Positions 45,475 through 55,585 are shown, counted from the stretch's first letter. The stretch is 64,000 nucleotides of DNA from an uncultured Phascolarctobacterium sp. (GCA_949299135.1 CASFZG010000004.1:1-64000); one strand, 5' to 3'. A program made the numbers and translations. Notes: generated by a model from the sequence alone, not told the origin.

Positions 45475-47019
45475 TTATTTTGCGTAATCAACAGCGCGCG
45501 TTTCGCGGATGATAACAACTTTAATCTGACCGGGGTATTCCATTTCGGCTTCAATCTTCTTGGCTACATCGCGTGCCAGAAGCACTGCCGAAGCATCGTC
45601 AATCTGTTCCGGTTTAACCATGATGCGAATTTCCCTGCCGGCCTGTACTGCATAACATTTTTCAACGCCATCAAACGATTCAGAAATTTCTTCCAAACGT
45701 GTCAATCGTTTCAAATAGCTTTCCAAAGTTTCCCTGCGGGCACCCGGGCGTGCGGCAGAAACAGCATCGCATGCGGAAATAAGCACCGCTTCAACGCTTT
45801 TCGGCTCGGTATCGCCGTGGTGGGCTGCAATTGCATTGATAACAAGCTCAGATTCACGGTATTTTTTAGCGATTTCCACGCCAAGTTCAACGTGGGAACC
45901 TTCAACCTCATGGTCAACGGCCTTGCCGATATCGTGCAGCAAGCCTGCGCGTTTGGCAAGATTAACATCAACGCCGAGTTCGGAAGCCATAATGCCTGCC
46001 AGATGTGCAACTTCAACCGAATGGTTAAGTACGTTCTGTCCATAGCTGGTACGGTATTTCAGGCGGCCGATAAGCTTAACCATTTCGGGGTGCAGGCCGT
46101 GCACGCCGACGGAGAACATTGCCTGTTCGCCGGCCTCCTTAATACGCTGTTCAACTTCCTTCTGTGCTTTTTCTACCATTTCCTCAATGCGGGACGGATG
46201 AATACGCCCGTCATTGATGAGTTTTTCAAGAGCTATACGTGCAACTTCACGCCTTACAGGGTCAAACCCGGAGATAATTACAGCTTCCGGGGTATCGTCT
46301 ATAATAAGATCTATACCTGTCAGTGTTTCCAGAGTCCTGATGTTTCTGCCCTCGCGGCCGATAATGCGGCCCTTCATTTCATCGTTAGGCAGTGCCACAA
46401 CAGAAACAGTGGTTTCGGCAACATGGTCCGCGGCACAACGCTGAATGGCAAGGGAAATGATTTCACGGGCTTTTCTGTCCGCTTCGTCTTTCGCCTGCTG
46501 TTCCAGCTCTTTAATCATCATGGCGGATTCATGCTTAACCTGTTCTTCAACAGACAGCAGCAATTCTTTTTTTGCATCTTCGGTAGACAAACCGGACAGA
46601 CGTTCCAGTTCGCCCAATTGTTTCTGGTATAACTCGTCCACCTTGGCCTGGCTTTCATTGAGTTTGGTTTCTTTCAAAGCCAGATGTTCCTCTTTCTTTT
46701 CAAAAGAATCAATTTTGCGGTCAAGGTTTTCTTCTTTTTGCAGAAGTCTGCGTTCCTGACGCTGCAAATCGCTGCGGCGTTCTTTATTTTCGCGTTCCAT
46801 TTCGCTGCGCAGGCGGTGGATTTCTTCCTTAGCCTCCATCAGCGCTTCTTTGCGTTTTGCTTCACCGGTCTGTTCCGCTTCCTGAATAATGCGGATAGCA
46901 GTTTCTTCGGCAGTAGCTATTTTGCTTTCGGCAACATTTTTGCGGACAAAGTAACCCACAATGCCGCCAGCTGCGCCTGCACCGGCAATAGTTATGAACA
47001 ACTCTAAAATGGTACTCAC
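45475..47019 (-). CDS. rny: Ribonuclease Y
   Basis: Membrane-anchored endoribonuclease that starts mRNA decay in Firmicutes. The 514-residue protein has one N-terminal membrane helix (residues about 5-25), a long charged coiled coil, a KH domain ([19 protein letters not shown]) and an HD domain with [13 protein letters not shown]. Length and order match the family. GGAGGTGAGTACC lies before the ATG. Its leader contains a promoter followed by a hairpin. Confidence 0.96.
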   Translation of the reverse strand: MSTILELFITIAGAGAAGGIVGYFVRKNVAESKIATAEETAIRIIQEAEQTGEAKRKEALMEAKEEIHRLRSEMERENKERRSDLQRQERRLLQKEENLDRKIDSFEKKEEHLALKETKLNESQAKVDELYQKQLGELERLSGLSTEDAKKELLLSVEEQVKHESAMMIKELEQQAKDEADRKAREIISLAIQRCAADHVAETTVSVVALPNDEMKGRIIGREGRNIRTLETLTGIDLIIDDTPEAVIISGFDPVRREVARIALEKLINDGRIHPSRIEEMVEKAQKEVEQRIKEAGEQAMFSVGVHGLHPEMVKLIGRLKYRTSYGQNVLNHSVEVAHLAGIMASELGVDVNLAKRAGLLHDIGKAVDHEVEGSHVELGVEIAKKYRESELVINAIAAHHGDTEPKSVEAVLISACDAVSAARPGARRETLESYLKRLTRLEEISESFDGVEKCYAVQAGREIRIMVKPEQIDDASAVLLARDVAKKIEAEMEYPGQIKVVIIRETRAVDYAK

Positions 47020-47036
47020 CTCCTTAATAAAATTCT

Positions 47037-47068
47037 AAAAAAAATGAGGCAACCTGCTTAGTCGCCTC
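47037..47068 (-). terminator. Hairpin and T-run in the rny leader
   Basis: GAGGCGAC (47061-47068 on the minus strand) pairs with GTTGCCTC (47046-47053) with one wobble, followed by eight T, 18 bp before the rny start. It can end recA-recX transcripts and also attenuate the rny promoter. Confidence 0.8.
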
Positions 47069-47110
47069 GTGGTTAACTTTGAATCTTTATTAACACGATT
47101 GGATACTATA

Positions 47111-47139
47111 ATTTTAAATGTATTTTAAGTAAAAGTCAA
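47111..47139 (-). promoter_or_regulatory. Probable rny promoter
   Basis: Minus strand TTGACT (47134-47139), 17 bp, TAAAAT (47111-47116), just after the recX stop and upstream of the leader hairpin. Confidence 0.6.
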
Positions 47140-47146
47140 GTTTGTA

Positions 47147-47680
47147 TCAATAATCGCAGTTATCTTCCGCAGTAAAACTTATTTTATCAGCCATAGTTTT
47201 TTTGATTAAATCAATTGCAAAACCTCTGGCAAATAAAAACCTGCCCAAACCTGCTTTTACTTTCATCGCGTCTTCAAAGCTGTTTATTTTTTTCTTTTTA
47301 AGGTAAGTATCCGCTGCCGCCATGCAGCGCGCCAGTTCCGCTTCTTCCTGCGCCTGACCGGTAACTTCGGCAATCAGTTCATCGCTGATATTACGTTTTT
47401 GCAAATCCGTTTTTAAACGCCCTTTGCCGTAATATTTTTTAGAAAGCCAGCTGTCGTAAACCCGCTGGGCATAGCGTTTTTCATCCAAAAAGCCATACCC
47501 GCAAAGTTTATCAATTACCGCTTTGATATCACTTTCGGAAACAGAGCATTTTTTTAATCTTTCCTGCATTTCCCAAATGCTGTAATCGCGGTAATTTAAA
47601 AGCGTCAGCGCATAATTATAAGCGTCTTTTTCGTTGTCGAAGGTTTTATTATTCTTCCGGCTCAGCAATTTCAGCTTCAC
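47147..47680 (-). CDS. recX: Regulatory protein RecX
   Basis: Binds RecA filaments and limits their activity. The 177-residue protein has the three-helix repeats of the family: [35 protein letters not shown] and [15 protein letters not shown]. Start GTG 47680 lies inside the end of recA, a 32-bp overlap that implies coupled translation. It shares the boxed recA promoter, so it should be damage-inducible. Confidence 0.92.
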   Translation of the reverse strand: MKLKLLSRKNNKTFDNEKDAYNYALTLLNYRDYSIWEMQERLKKCSVSESDIKAVIDKLCGYGFLDEKRYAQRVYDSWLSKKYYGKGRLKTDLQKRNISDELIAEVTGQAQEEAELARCMAAADTYLKKKKINSFEDAMKVKAGLGRFLFARGFAIDLIKKTMADKISFTAEDNCDY

Positions 47681-48695
47681 CTTCCGGCGCAGTCTGTTTC
47701 GTAATCGTCATGGCGCGGATTCTGTTTTCAATCTCCTGTAAAAGTTCAGGATTATCCTTCAGATATTCCTTGGCTTTTTCCTTGCCCTGTCCCAAACGTA
47801 CATCGCCGTAGGAATACCATGCGCCGCTCTTGGTAATGAGGTCCATCTCGGTGCCGAGGTCAACGATGCATCCCTCGTGAGAAATGCCTTCACCGTACAT
47901 GATATCAAATTCCGCCTGTTTAAACGGAGGCGCAACCTTGTTTTTAACGATTTTAACGCGGGTGCGGCTGCCTATCATATCGTTACCGTTTTTCAGCGTT
48001 TCCACGCGGCGCACGTCCATGCGGACGGTAGCGTAGAATTTCAGCGCACGGCCGCCGGTAGTGGTTTCCGGGTTGCCGAACATAACGCCGACTTTTTCAC
48101 GGATTTGGTTGATGAACACGGTTGCACATTTGGATTTTGCAATCAAACCGGTCAGTTTGCGCAGCGCCTGGCTCATCAAACGTGCCTGCAAACCAACATG
48201 GCTGTCGCCCATTTCGCCTTCAATTTCGGCACGCGGTACCAGTGCGGCAACGGAGTCGATAACGATAATGTCAATCGCGCCGCTGCGTACCAGTGCGTCG
48301 GCAATTTCCAGCGCCTGTTCGCCGTTATCCGGCTGGGAAATCAAAAGGTTGTCAACGTCAACGCCCAAGCGTCGTGCATATTCAGGGTCAAGCGCATGCT
48401 CCGCGTCGATAAACGCAGCATAGCCGCCCAGCTTTTGTGCTTCTGCAATCATGTGCAGGGCAACGGTGGTTTTACCGGAGGATTCAGGGCCGTAAATTTC
48501 AACAACCCTGCCGCGCGGAATACCGCCGACGCCAAGCGCAATATCCAGCGACAAAGCGCCCGTCGGGATTACTTCAATGTTCATTTTGGTGCTGGCTTCG
48601 CCAAGCTTCATAATAGAACCTTTGCCGAAGTCCTTTTCAATCTGGCGCATGGCAAGGTCGAGGGCTCTCATTTTATCTATGTTTTCAGATGCCAT
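47649..48695 (-). CDS. recA: Recombinase RecA
   Basis: Strand-exchange ATPase and SOS co-protease. The 348-residue protein has Walker [10 protein letters not shown], the [20 protein letters not shown] region and the L2 loop [19 protein letters not shown]. The frame is open from 48767, but ATG 48695 ([11 protein letters not shown]) follows GGAGGT by 7 bp and matches known starts. The promoter with a palindromic LexA box lies about 40-70 bp upstream. It is followed by the overlapping recX. Confidence 0.97.
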   Translation of the reverse strand: MASENIDKMRALDLAMRQIEKDFGKGSIMKLGEASTKMNIEVIPTGALSLDIALGVGGIPRGRVVEIYGPESSGKTTVALHMIAEAQKLGGYAAFIDAEHALDPEYARRLGVDVDNLLISQPDNGEQALEIADALVRSGAIDIIVIDSVAALVPRAEIEGEMGDSHVGLQARLMSQALRKLTGLIAKSKCATVFINQIREKVGVMFGNPETTTGGRALKFYATVRMDVRRVETLKNGNDMIGSRTRVKIVKNKVAPPFKQAEFDIMYGEGISHEGCIVDLGTEMDLITKSGAWYSYGDVRLGQGKEKAKEYLKDNPELLQEIENRIRAMTITKQTAPEGEAEIAEPEE

Positions 48696-48734
48696 ATACA
48701 ATACCTCCACAGTTGTTTCGCTCTTTCTAAAGAT

Positions 48735-48763
48735 ATTATACAAACAGTTGTTTGCTTTGTCAA
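48735..48763 (-). promoter_or_regulatory. recA promoter with LexA box in the spacer
   Basis: Minus strand TTGACA (48758-48763), 17 bp, TATAAT (48735-48740). The box CAAACA-AC-TGTTTG (48741-48754), a perfect 6+6 palindrome, fills the spacer. Confidence 0.8.
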
Positions 48764-48769
48764 GCAAAT

Positions 48770-49624
48770 TTATTTGACGTTCAACTGTTTCAGTTCGTCG
48801 CTGCTGATGCGGTAAATCTTGTTGCAGTACTGGCAGTGTACTTCCGCATCCGGCTGTTCGGTCAGGTAATCAATGTCGCTCTGCTTTAAAGTTGCCAGCA
48901 TGTTCAGGATTTTTTCGCGCGAGCAGCTGCATTCAAATTTTACCGGCAGGCTTTCTTTAATGTCGTATTCCAAACCGCGCGCCAGCGTTTCTATAATTTT
49001 TTCCGGCGTATAGCCAAGCTCCAGCAGCTGGGTTACATACGGCGTTTTGCTTACATTGTCGCCCAGTTTTTCCAGCACGGCTTCATCGCAATCAGGCATG
49101 GCCTGAATAAAATAACCGCCCGCCGCCAGCACCTTGCCGTCCTTATCAACCAGCACGCCCAGCGCGACGGAGGACGGAGTTTGTTCGGACATATAAAGGT
49201 AGTTGGTAATGTCGGTAGCGATTTCGCCGTTGGCAAGTTCCGCATGGCCGGTAAACGATTCGCCGTTCTGCAGGTAGCGCGTCAGCGTAATTGTGCCCTG
49301 CCCCAGCGCGCCGCCGATGTCCAGCTTGCCGTCCTTCAGCGGCATAAACACATCGGGGTTGCCTACATAGCCGCGCACGGAAGTTCCCTGCGCTTCGGCA
49401 ACTACTTCGCCCATCGGGCCGTCGCCCTTAAATTTTAAGGAAATACGCTCGCCGTCCTTCATCGTGGCGGCCAGCATTAAAGCGCCGCTCATGGCCCTGC
49501 CCAGTGCCGCCGTTGCCAGATGGCTGGTGTGGTGGCGGTCAGCGGCCTCCTGTACTAAATTTTTGGTAGTGATGGCGTAAATGCGTACGCCTTCAACCGT
49601 TGCAATTGTTAAAATATCTTCCAT
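48770..49624 (-). CDS. hslO: Redox-regulated chaperone Hsp33
   Basis: Holdase switched on by oxidation of a zinc site. The 284-residue protein has the N-terminal domain [18 protein letters not shown] and, near the C-terminus, the zinc cysteines CSCSREK and CQYCNKIY. It follows ribH by about 12 bp and may be read through from the rib operon; the recA promoter begins just after its stop. Confidence 0.94.
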   Translation of the reverse strand: MEDILTIATVEGVRIYAITTKNLVQEAADRHHTSHLATAALGRAMSGALMLAATMKDGERISLKFKGDGPMGEVVAEAQGTSVRGYVGNPDVFMPLKDGKLDIGGALGQGTITLTRYLQNGESFTGHAELANGEIATDITNYLYMSEQTPSSVALGVLVDKDGKVLAAGGYFIQAMPDCDEAVLEKLGDNVSKTPYVTQLLELGYTPEKIIETLARGLEYDIKESLPVKFECSCSREKILNMLATLKQSDIDYLTEQPDAEVHCQYCNKIYRISSDELKQLNVK

Positions 49625-49636
49625 ACAAATTCCTTC

Positions 49637-50098
49637 TTACATTTCACGCATCAGGTTAACCATTTCGATAGCGCACATAGCGGCATCAGCGCCTTTGTTG
49701 CCGGCTTTGGTGCCTGCACGTTCAACAGCCTGTTCAATGTTGTCGGTGGTTAAAACGCCAAACGCAACCGGCACGCCGGTTTCAAGGCTTACATGTGCAA
49801 TGCCCTTGCTTGCTTCGGCGCAGACATAATCAAAATGCGGGGTCGCGCCGCGGATTACAGCACCAACGCACACAACGGCGTCGTATTTGCCGCTTTTAGC
49901 AAGTTTCTGTGCCGCCAGCGGGATTTCAAACGCGCCAGGCACCCATGCCAGAGTCAGGTCGTCGCTGTCAGCGCCGTGGCGCAGCAGGCAGTCTTCCGCA
50001 CCGCCGATAAGTTTGCTGGTGATAAATTCATTAAAACGGGAAGCTACGATAGCAACCTTCATGCCTTTTGCAGATAATTTTCCTTCTAAAACTTTCAT
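49637..50098 (-). CDS. ribH: 6,7-dimethyl-8-ribityllumazine synthase
   Basis: Condenses the ribitylamino-uracil with dihydroxybutanone phosphate. The 153-residue protein has [43 protein letters not shown] and the catalytic His in that segment. An ATG at 50104 also exists, but GGAGGAATGAAC places the ribosome best for ATG 50098. Last riboflavin gene of the operon ribD-ribE-ribBA-ribH. Confidence 0.95.
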   Translation of the reverse strand: MKVLEGKLSAKGMKVAIVASRFNEFITSKLIGGAEDCLLRHGADSDDLTLAWVPGAFEIPLAAQKLAKSGKYDAVVCVGAVIRGATPHFDYVCAEASKGIAHVSLETGVPVAFGVLTTDNIEQAVERAGTKAGNKGADAAMCAIEMVNLMREM

Positions 50099-50113
50099 GT
50101 TCATTCCTCCAAT

Positions 50114-51322
50114 TTATTTTTCGTGCAATTTATGGCCCATTTTTTCTTCTTTAACGTCAAGGTAATGCTCGTTGTAGCAGTTGGCTTCCATTACAATCGG
50201 CACCCTGCCCGTTACGGTAATGCCGTAACCGGTAAGCCCCGCGCGCTTGGCGGGATTATTGGTAATCAGGCGGATGCTGGTAAGCCCAAGGTCTGCCAGA
50301 ATCTGCGCGCCGATGCCGTAATCGCGCAAATCCGGCGCAAAGCCGAGTTTGATATTGGCTTCAACGGTATCAAGCCCCTGGTCCTGCAACGCGTAAGCAC
50401 GAATTTTGTTGGCAAGACCGATGCCGCGCCCTTCCTGACGCATATAAACCACAATGCCGCAGCCTTCCTTTTCAATCATGCGCAGCGCGGTTGCCAACTG
50501 GTCGCCGCAGTCGCAGCGCAGCGAACCGAGCGCGTCGCCCGTAAGGCATTCGCTGTGCACGCGTACCATAACGTCTTTTTTACCGGCGATATCGCCTTTA
50601 ACGATTGCCACATGGCACTGGTTATCCAAATCATTTTCGTAAGCGATAATGCGGAAAGTGCCGTATTTGCTCGGCAAATCCGCTTCGGCAACGCGGTGCA
50701 CCATTTTTTCGTGTTTTTTGCGGTAAGCAACCAGCGAAGCCACGGTGATGAACACCAGATTATGCTCTTTGGCAAACTTAATCAGCTCCGGCGTGCGCGC
50801 CATGTTGCCGTCATCGCTCATAATCTCACAGCAAATGCCAACCGGCGTCAAGCCTGCAAGTCGGCACAAATCAGTAGTGGCTTCCGTGTGACCGGTACGC
50901 CTTAAAACGCCGCCCACCCTGCTGCGCAGCGGGAACACATGCCCCGGACGGCGGAAATCCTTCGGCTGAGCGGCGGGGTCTGCGCATTTGCGCATGGTCA
51001 GCGCGCGCTCGTAAGCCGAAATGCCGGTCGTGGTTTCAACATGGTCGATGGAAACGGAAAACGCCGTTTCGTGGTTATCGGTGTTATTGGCAACCATTGC
51101 CCCGAATTGCAGCTTATCCATAATCTGCGGGTCGGCCGGCATGCAAATCAGCCCGCGGGCGTATTTTGCCATAAAGTTAACGTCGTCGCCGGTGCAGAAC
51201 TGCGCCGCCATAATCAGGTCGCCCTCGTTCTCGCGGTCCTCGTCGTCCGTTACCAGAACCATTTTGCCGTTTTTAATCGCTTCAATGGCTTCTTCAACGG
51301 TGTTGAATTTAAAATCGTCCAT
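50114..51322 (-). CDS. ribBA: Bifunctional dihydroxybutanone-phosphate synthase/GTP cyclohydrolase II
   Basis: Supplies both riboflavin precursors. The 402-residue protein has a RibB half ([34 protein letters not shown]) and a RibA half with the zinc cysteines in [19 protein letters not shown] and [15 protein letters not shown]. Both active sites look intact. It lies between ribE and ribH under the FMN riboswitch. Confidence 0.96.
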   Translation of the reverse strand: MDDFKFNTVEEAIEAIKNGKMVLVTDDEDRENEGDLIMAAQFCTGDDVNFMAKYARGLICMPADPQIMDKLQFGAMVANNTDNHETAFSVSIDHVETTTGISAYERALTMRKCADPAAQPKDFRRPGHVFPLRSRVGGVLRRTGHTEATTDLCRLAGLTPVGICCEIMSDDGNMARTPELIKFAKEHNLVFITVASLVAYRKKHEKMVHRVAEADLPSKYGTFRIIAYENDLDNQCHVAIVKGDIAGKKDVMVRVHSECLTGDALGSLRCDCGDQLATALRMIEKEGCGIVVYMRQEGRGIGLANKIRAYALQDQGLDTVEANIKLGFAPDLRDYGIGAQILADLGLTSIRLITNNPAKRAGLTGYGITVTGRVPIVMEANCYNEHYLDVKEEKMGHKLHEK

Positions 51323-51331
51323 TTTTACCTC

Positions 51332-51979
51332 CTAAATAAATCCGTTTTCAAAAAGTTTGGCTTTGCTCAAGCCCTGTTTATGGTCAGGAGCTTTAAAATT
51401 CAGTAAATGCTCCACATATTTACCAATAATGTCGGTTTCAAGGTTTACCTCATCGCCCGGCTTTTTAAAACCCAGCGTTGTTTCTGCCGCCGTATGCGGG
51501 ATAAGCGAAACGCTGAAGCTCGTCGCCGTTACTTCCGTCACCGTCAGGCTGATGCCGTCAATGGCGATGCTGCCTTTTTTGATGATGTATTTTAACAGCT
51601 CCGGCGGCGTTTTTATGGTAACGACTTCGGCAATGCCTTCAGCCTTTTTGGAAGCGATAACGCCCACGCCTTCCACATGCCCGCTGACGATGTGCCCATC
51701 CAGCCCGTCACACAGGCGCAAAGTGCGTTCCAAATTAACCTTATCGCCGCTTTTTAAATGGCGCAGGTTCGTCAGCTTGACGGTTTCCGGCATTACGTCT
51801 GCGGTAAAATCGCTGTCGCTGATTTTTACCACCGTCAGGCATGCGCCGTTAACGGCAACGCTGTCGCCGATATTTAAATTGTTTAGCACTTTATTGGCTT
51901 TAACGGTAATGTTATAGCTCCGGTTCAGCGGTTTTAAGGCAACAACCGTGCCCAGTTCCGCCACAAGCCCTGTAAACAT
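51332..51979 (-). CDS. ribE: Riboflavin synthase alpha subunit
   Basis: Dismutates two lumazines to riboflavin. The 215-residue protein starts MFTGLVAELG and consists of two homologous lumazine-binding barrels (VNGACLTVV in the first, IDGISLTVTEV in the second). A GTG at 51988 overlaps the ribD stop, but ATG 51979 with GGAG upstream and the universal MFTG start is preferred. Confidence 0.95.
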   Translation of the reverse strand: MFTGLVAELGTVVALKPLNRSYNITVKANKVLNNLNIGDSVAVNGACLTVVKISDSDFTADVMPETVKLTNLRHLKSGDKVNLERTLRLCDGLDGHIVSGHVEGVGVIASKKAEGIAEVVTIKTPPELLKYIIKKGSIAIDGISLTVTEVTATSFSVSLIPHTAAETTLGFKKPGDEVNLETDIIGKYVEHLLNFKAPDHKQGLSKAKLFENGFI

Positions 51980-51980
51980 A

Positions 51981-53075
51981 TCAGTCACGCTCCGTTCTGC
52001 CGGTAATTAAAAAGTCCATGCCCAGTTGTTTATATTCCACATCGCACAGCTTTAAGGCTTTGCCCATGTCGGTGCTGCCAATGCCGCCCACCGGGCCGAT
52101 TGCATTTTTGCCGCCGATAATTTTCGGCGCAATAAAAGCATAAACCCTTTCTGCCAGACCGGCGTCGATAAAAGCTCCGTGTACTTCACTGCCGCCTTCA
52201 ACCAGAACGCTGGTAATTTCCATGGCGGCCAGTTTTTCAAGCAGCGCCTGCAAATCCAGATGCCCGTTCTGCTGCGGCAATTTTAAAACTTCTACAGTGG
52301 TAAGTTTTTGCAGCTCATTAAGTTTATCCTGCGGCGCGGCTTCGCTTACAGCGACAATCGTTTTCGCTTCGCCGTTTAATATTTTGGCGTTCAGCGGTAT
52401 GGCGGCGTTGCTGTCCAACACAATGCGGCTGGGATTTTTGCCTTCCACCATGCGCGTCGTCAGTTCGCAGTCGTCTTGCAGCACGGTATTTTTGCCAACC
52501 AGAACGGCGTCGTGCGTTTTGCGCAGGTAATGCGCGTAAGTACGTGCTTCCGTGCCGGTAATCCATTTGGAATCACCGCCCGCAGCGGCAAGCCTGCCGT
52601 CCAGCGTCATGGCATATTTAAGCGATACAAACGGCCGCTTATGCGTAATCCAGAAGAAAAACTTTTCGTTTAATTTCTTTGCTTCGTCTTCGCAAACATG
52701 TTCCGTCACTTCTATTCCCGCTTCGCGCAGGCGGTTTAATCCGCGACCCGCTACCAGCGGATTAGGGTCTGTTACGGCGCTGACCACACGTTTAACACCT
52801 GCTTTAATCAGCGCCTCGCAGCACGGGCCGGTCCTACCATAATGGGAACACGGCTCCAGCGTAACGTAAACCGTCGCGCCTTTTGCCTTATCGCCTGCTG
52901 CTGCCAAAGCGTTAATCTCCGCGTGCGGCTGGCCTGCTTTGTGGTGGTAGCCTTCGCCGATAATGTTGCCGTTACCGTCAACAATCACCGCGCCGACCAT
53001 CGGGTTCGGACTGGTATCGCCCTCAGCCATCTGCGCCAGCTCCAGCGCGCGCCGCATAAATTTTATATCATCCAT
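51981..53075 (-). CDS. ribD: Bifunctional riboflavin deaminase/reductase RibD
   Basis: Second and third steps of riboflavin synthesis from GTP. The 364-residue protein has an N-terminal deaminase with zinc ligands His51 (HAEINAL), Cys76 and Cys85 (PCSHYGRTGPCC) and a C-terminal reductase (VSLKYAMTLDGRLA, VLVEGGSEVHGAFI). First gene of the operon; its leader holds the FMN riboswitch and a terminator hairpin. The regulatory region upstream is now interrupted by the integrative element. Confidence 0.96.
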   Translation of the reverse strand: MDDIKFMRRALELAQMAEGDTSPNPMVGAVIVDGNGNIIGEGYHHKAGQPHAEINALAAAGDKAKGATVYVTLEPCSHYGRTGPCCEALIKAGVKRVVSAVTDPNPLVAGRGLNRLREAGIEVTEHVCEDEAKKLNEKFFFWITHKRPFVSLKYAMTLDGRLAAAGGDSKWITGTEARTYAHYLRKTHDAVLVGKNTVLQDDCELTTRMVEGKNPSRIVLDSNAAIPLNAKILNGEAKTIVAVSEAAPQDKLNELQKLTTVEVLKLPQQNGHLDLQALLEKLAAMEITSVLVEGGSEVHGAFIDAGLAERVYAFIAPKIIGGKNAIGPVGGIGSTDMGKALKLCDVEYKQLGMDFLITGRTERD

Positions 53076-53091
53076 TTACACACCTTCTTTA

Positions 53092-53129
53092 AAACAAAAA
53101 CAGCCAAAACCTCCGGGGTTTCAGCTGTT
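53092..53129 (-). terminator. Leader terminator of the FMN riboswitch
   Basis: Minus strand AACAGC-tg-AAACC pairs with GGAGGTTT-tg-GCTGTT (53099-53129) and is followed by TTTGTTTT, between the aptamer and ribD. This is the expected expression platform for transcription control. Confidence 0.85.
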
Positions 53130-53142
53130 AAAAACATAGTTT

Positions 53143-53248
53143 GCCTTTTCTCATCCAGACTCTACTGTCGGTACCGGAATTGCACCGGTTCGTGCTTGCG
53201 CTCGCGGACTGTCACCGCCGGCTGGGAATTTCACCCTACCCCAAAGGC
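53143..53248 (-). ncRNA. FMN riboswitch (RFN element) of the rib operon, chimeric after insertion
   Basis: On the minus strand the conserved RFN blocks occur in order: GGGGTAGGGTGAAATTCCC, GCCGGCGGTGAC, AGTCCGCGAGC, GAACCGGTGCAATTCCGG, TACCGACAGTAGAGTCTGG and ATGAGA. P1 closes GCCTTT (53243-53248) with AAAGGC (53143-53148). It binds FMN and ends transcription through the hairpin at 53099-53129. Bases 53182-53249 are repeated at 58925-58992, so the 5' half appears to be supplied by the integrative element while the 3' half is the original host copy. Confidence 0.95.
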
Positions 53249-53249
53249 T
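53182..53249 (-). repeat. Left direct repeat (attL) of the integrative element
   Basis: 68 bp repeated at 58925-58992 with three mismatches; the first 40 bp (53182-53221) are identical. The repeat is the 5' half and central part of the FMN aptamer. Confidence 0.88.
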
Positions 53250-53343
53250 TAATACTAAAAAGCCCATTACATTGCTTGTTTGTGTGCTTTTTAGCATTTA
53301 TAAATTCAATATATTAAGTTATAAGTAGTGCATTACATATATA

Positions 53344-53372
53344 AGTATCTACCAAAGGTAGGATTTTGTCAA
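53344..53372 (-). promoter_or_regulatory. Element-side rib promoter now driving ribD
   Basis: Minus strand TTGACA (53367-53372), 17 bp, GATACT (53344-53349), about 95 bp upstream of the aptamer. The segment TGGTAGATACTTAT is identical at the right junction (59010-59023). Between promoter and aptamer lies a CTAAAAAGC/GCTTTTTAG inverted repeat (about 53256-53294). Confidence 0.65.
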
Positions 53373-54226
53373 TAAATCCAAAACTAAAAATTTGCAAAAA
53401 TTTTGTGAATGGGTATTTAATACATCAAAAATAATATTGTTTCCCCGTTACCCGCCCTTCATTGAACATACTGCTGATAATTTCCCTCCAATAATTATTT
53501 ACCATTTAAATTTTATTATACATAAGATTGACAACTGCTTTCAGCTTATTTATACTGTAAGCGTAAACCAATTACTTTTCCCTTAATTTTTAACAAAACC
53601 GCCCATATTACGGTTATACATAACACATGTTATCGGACTTTGTTTGTCATCTTCCGTTTATTTATTCACCAACAACTGTATAAACTTACTTATAGTACAC
53701 TTGTAATAAACTTGTGTGCTATTTTTATTATACTTTTTCGACCTTCAGCACCGCCATATTGCCACCATAAGCATTAAACGCAAACAATCGTTTTGAATTA
53801 TATTTTTATACACAACCAATTTTATTATTTTGTGTTATCTTTTGGGTACTATAAGGTAACGCAAAGGGTGTAATTAGTGTGGTACATCATCAAACTAAAA
53901 CTGATAATACAACAGTTTTAAAATAAAACTGGTCGTGAAATGTAACCCTATTATAAACTTAGGTTTGTTTTAAGCATAAGAATTACAGATTTAAAATTTT
54001 ACTACACACCGCCGCTACATCACCGTCATATTTCGCCTATAAGCGTTTTTATTACGCCTTCCTATAACTTTATATACCTAAATTCAAAAACACATTCACA
54101 AGTAAAATATATTGATAATATAATCTATCTGTCCCACATAAGTAGACAACAGCTTAGTGTCACACATATTGGAGAAAAGGGCTTCCTTTTTCCCTAAATT
54201 TAATGTGAAAGTAGGACGGATAAGAA
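53373..54226. other. Long AT-rich non-coding left arm of the element
   Basis: About 850 bp without a convincing gene. It contains an ACAGTTTT/AAAACTGGT hairpin near 53911-53932 and a module TTTGTGTTATCT (53829-53840) followed by GGTAACGCAA (53855-53864) that recurs in the other non-coding region of the element. A replication or packaging site is possible, not shown. Confidence 0.5.
54095..54124 (+). promoter_or_regulatory. Probable promoter of the SF2-like ATPase gene
   Basis: TTCACA (54095-54100), 18 bp, TATAAT (54119-54124). The leader carries an imperfect hairpin GGAGAAAAGG/CCTTTTTCCC (54170-54193). Confidence 0.45.
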
Positions 54227-55585
54227 ATGAACACAACAGAAAAAATTACCTTCAAAGCTATTGACGCTCCAACAGGCGCAGGAAAAACAACAGCAATTAT
54301 TAAAATGATAAATGCTGCACAAACTACCACCGACAACTTCGACCGCTTTTTGGTGCTTACGCCGTTACTGAGCGAAGTAGAACGTATCTGCAATGAGACA
54401 ACCTGCATGCCACCTTTAGAGAACAAAAGGAAACGCACATCAAAACTGCACGCTTTAAAGCAGCTTATCATCAATGGTGAAAATATTTGCTGTACACACA
54501 CGCTTTGTGAACTGTTTGATAGCGAAGTAAAAGATTTATTGCAATATGGTGATTATCACTACACACTCATTATTGATGAAGAACCTGCCGTTATACTGGA
54601 TGTTATCGACCAGCAGCAGCCAAAAGGCAACGCAAAGTCATCTAACAAGAACCTACAGGAGGTATACAAACTAAATAAGCAGGATTATAAAATGCTTAGA
54701 GAGCGTGGCTTTCTGCTTATTGATGAACCTTCAGGCAGGTTGTATTGGAATGATGAATTAGAATACAACAGCGCAGGCAGGCGTGGTGTATTTGAAGGTG
54801 TACGTAAAGCACTGGATAGCTTAGACTTGTACAGTATCAACAATGATAAACGTGTTATAGCGGTTGTAAACCCTTCAATATGGGCGTGCTTTGATGAAGT
54901 ATACATCAGCACATACCGCCTGCACAACAGCTTTTTTGATTACTATTGCCGCCTTTACGGCTTTGATATTGAGTATTACCACATCAACTGCGGCGGTGAG
55001 ATTGCAGCAGGTTTTATGCCTGTGTATCCAAAAGGACTTGAAAGGCTTGATATATGTAATAATATAAAATACAATCTTATAGGTGAAAAATACACACTAT
55101 CTAAGAATTGGTTTATACAAAACTGTAAAAAGAACTCACCTGCCGCCCATGAACTACACAATGCCCTGCGTGGTTTCCTGCGCTATGGTGTTCCAAAAGG
55201 TGAACTTACTGGCTACTATTGGACTACCTTTAAGGCATTTAAAGGTTGCCTTGCGGGTAAAGAGGTCAGCCCTAAGCGGTGGTTAGCACACAATACGAGA
55301 GCTACTAACGATTACAGCACTTGTAATGCGGTTGCTTTTGTTTGTGATAAATTCCCTAACCCCAACATAGAACGCTTTTTGAACAGCAAAGGTATAACGG
55401 TTGATAAAAAAGAATACGCCCTCTCCTACCTTATCCAGTTTGTATGGCGCTCCTGTATACGCACGGCATGCACAAATAAAGTGTATGTATACATTCCGTC
55501 AAGGCGTTTGAGGTTGCAATTCAAGGCGTGGTTGAGTACGGGTATAGGTACACAAAATATTGATACACAAAAAAGGGAAAAATAA
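54227..55585 (+). CDS. SF2-helicase-like ATPase of the element
   Basis: A 452-residue protein of no recognised named family. Walker A APTGAGKTT (residues 14-22), VLTPLLSEVERI like motif Ia, the Walker B box TLIIDEEP (Asp117, Glu118), and a motif VI-like QFVWRSCIR (Gln404, Arg408, Arg412) give it the layout of a superfamily 2 helicase. No nuclease or primase motif was seen. In a small element lacking any other replication gene it is the best candidate for a replication protein (inference). It is the only large gene facing right; a GGGAAAA/TTTTCCC hairpin overlaps its end. Confidence 0.7.
   Translation: MNTTEKITFKAIDAPTGAGKTTAIIKMINAAQTTTDNFDRFLVLTPLLSEVERICNETTCMPPLENKRKRTSKLHALKQLIINGENICCTHTLCELFDSEVKDLLQYGDYHYTLIIDEEPAVILDVIDQQQPKGNAKSSNKNLQEVYKLNKQDYKMLRERGFLLIDEPSGRLYWNDELEYNSAGRRGVFEGVRKALDSLDLYSINNDKRVIAVVNPSIWACFDEVYISTYRLHNSFFDYYCRLYGFDIEYYHINCGGEIAAGFMPVYPKGLERLDICNNIKYNLIGEKYTLSKNWFIQNCKKNSPAAHELHNALRGFLRYGVPKGELTGYYWTTFKAFKGCLAGKEVSPKRWLAHNTRATNDYSTCNAVAFVCDKFPNPNIERFLNSKGITVDKKEYALSYLIQFVWRSCIRTACTNKVYVYIPSRRLRLQFKAWLSTGIGTQNIDTQKREK

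Noticed and set aside
53392-53586. Short plus-strand open frame in the left arm of the element
   Set aside because: No ribosome site and no protein-like pattern in AT-rich sequence.
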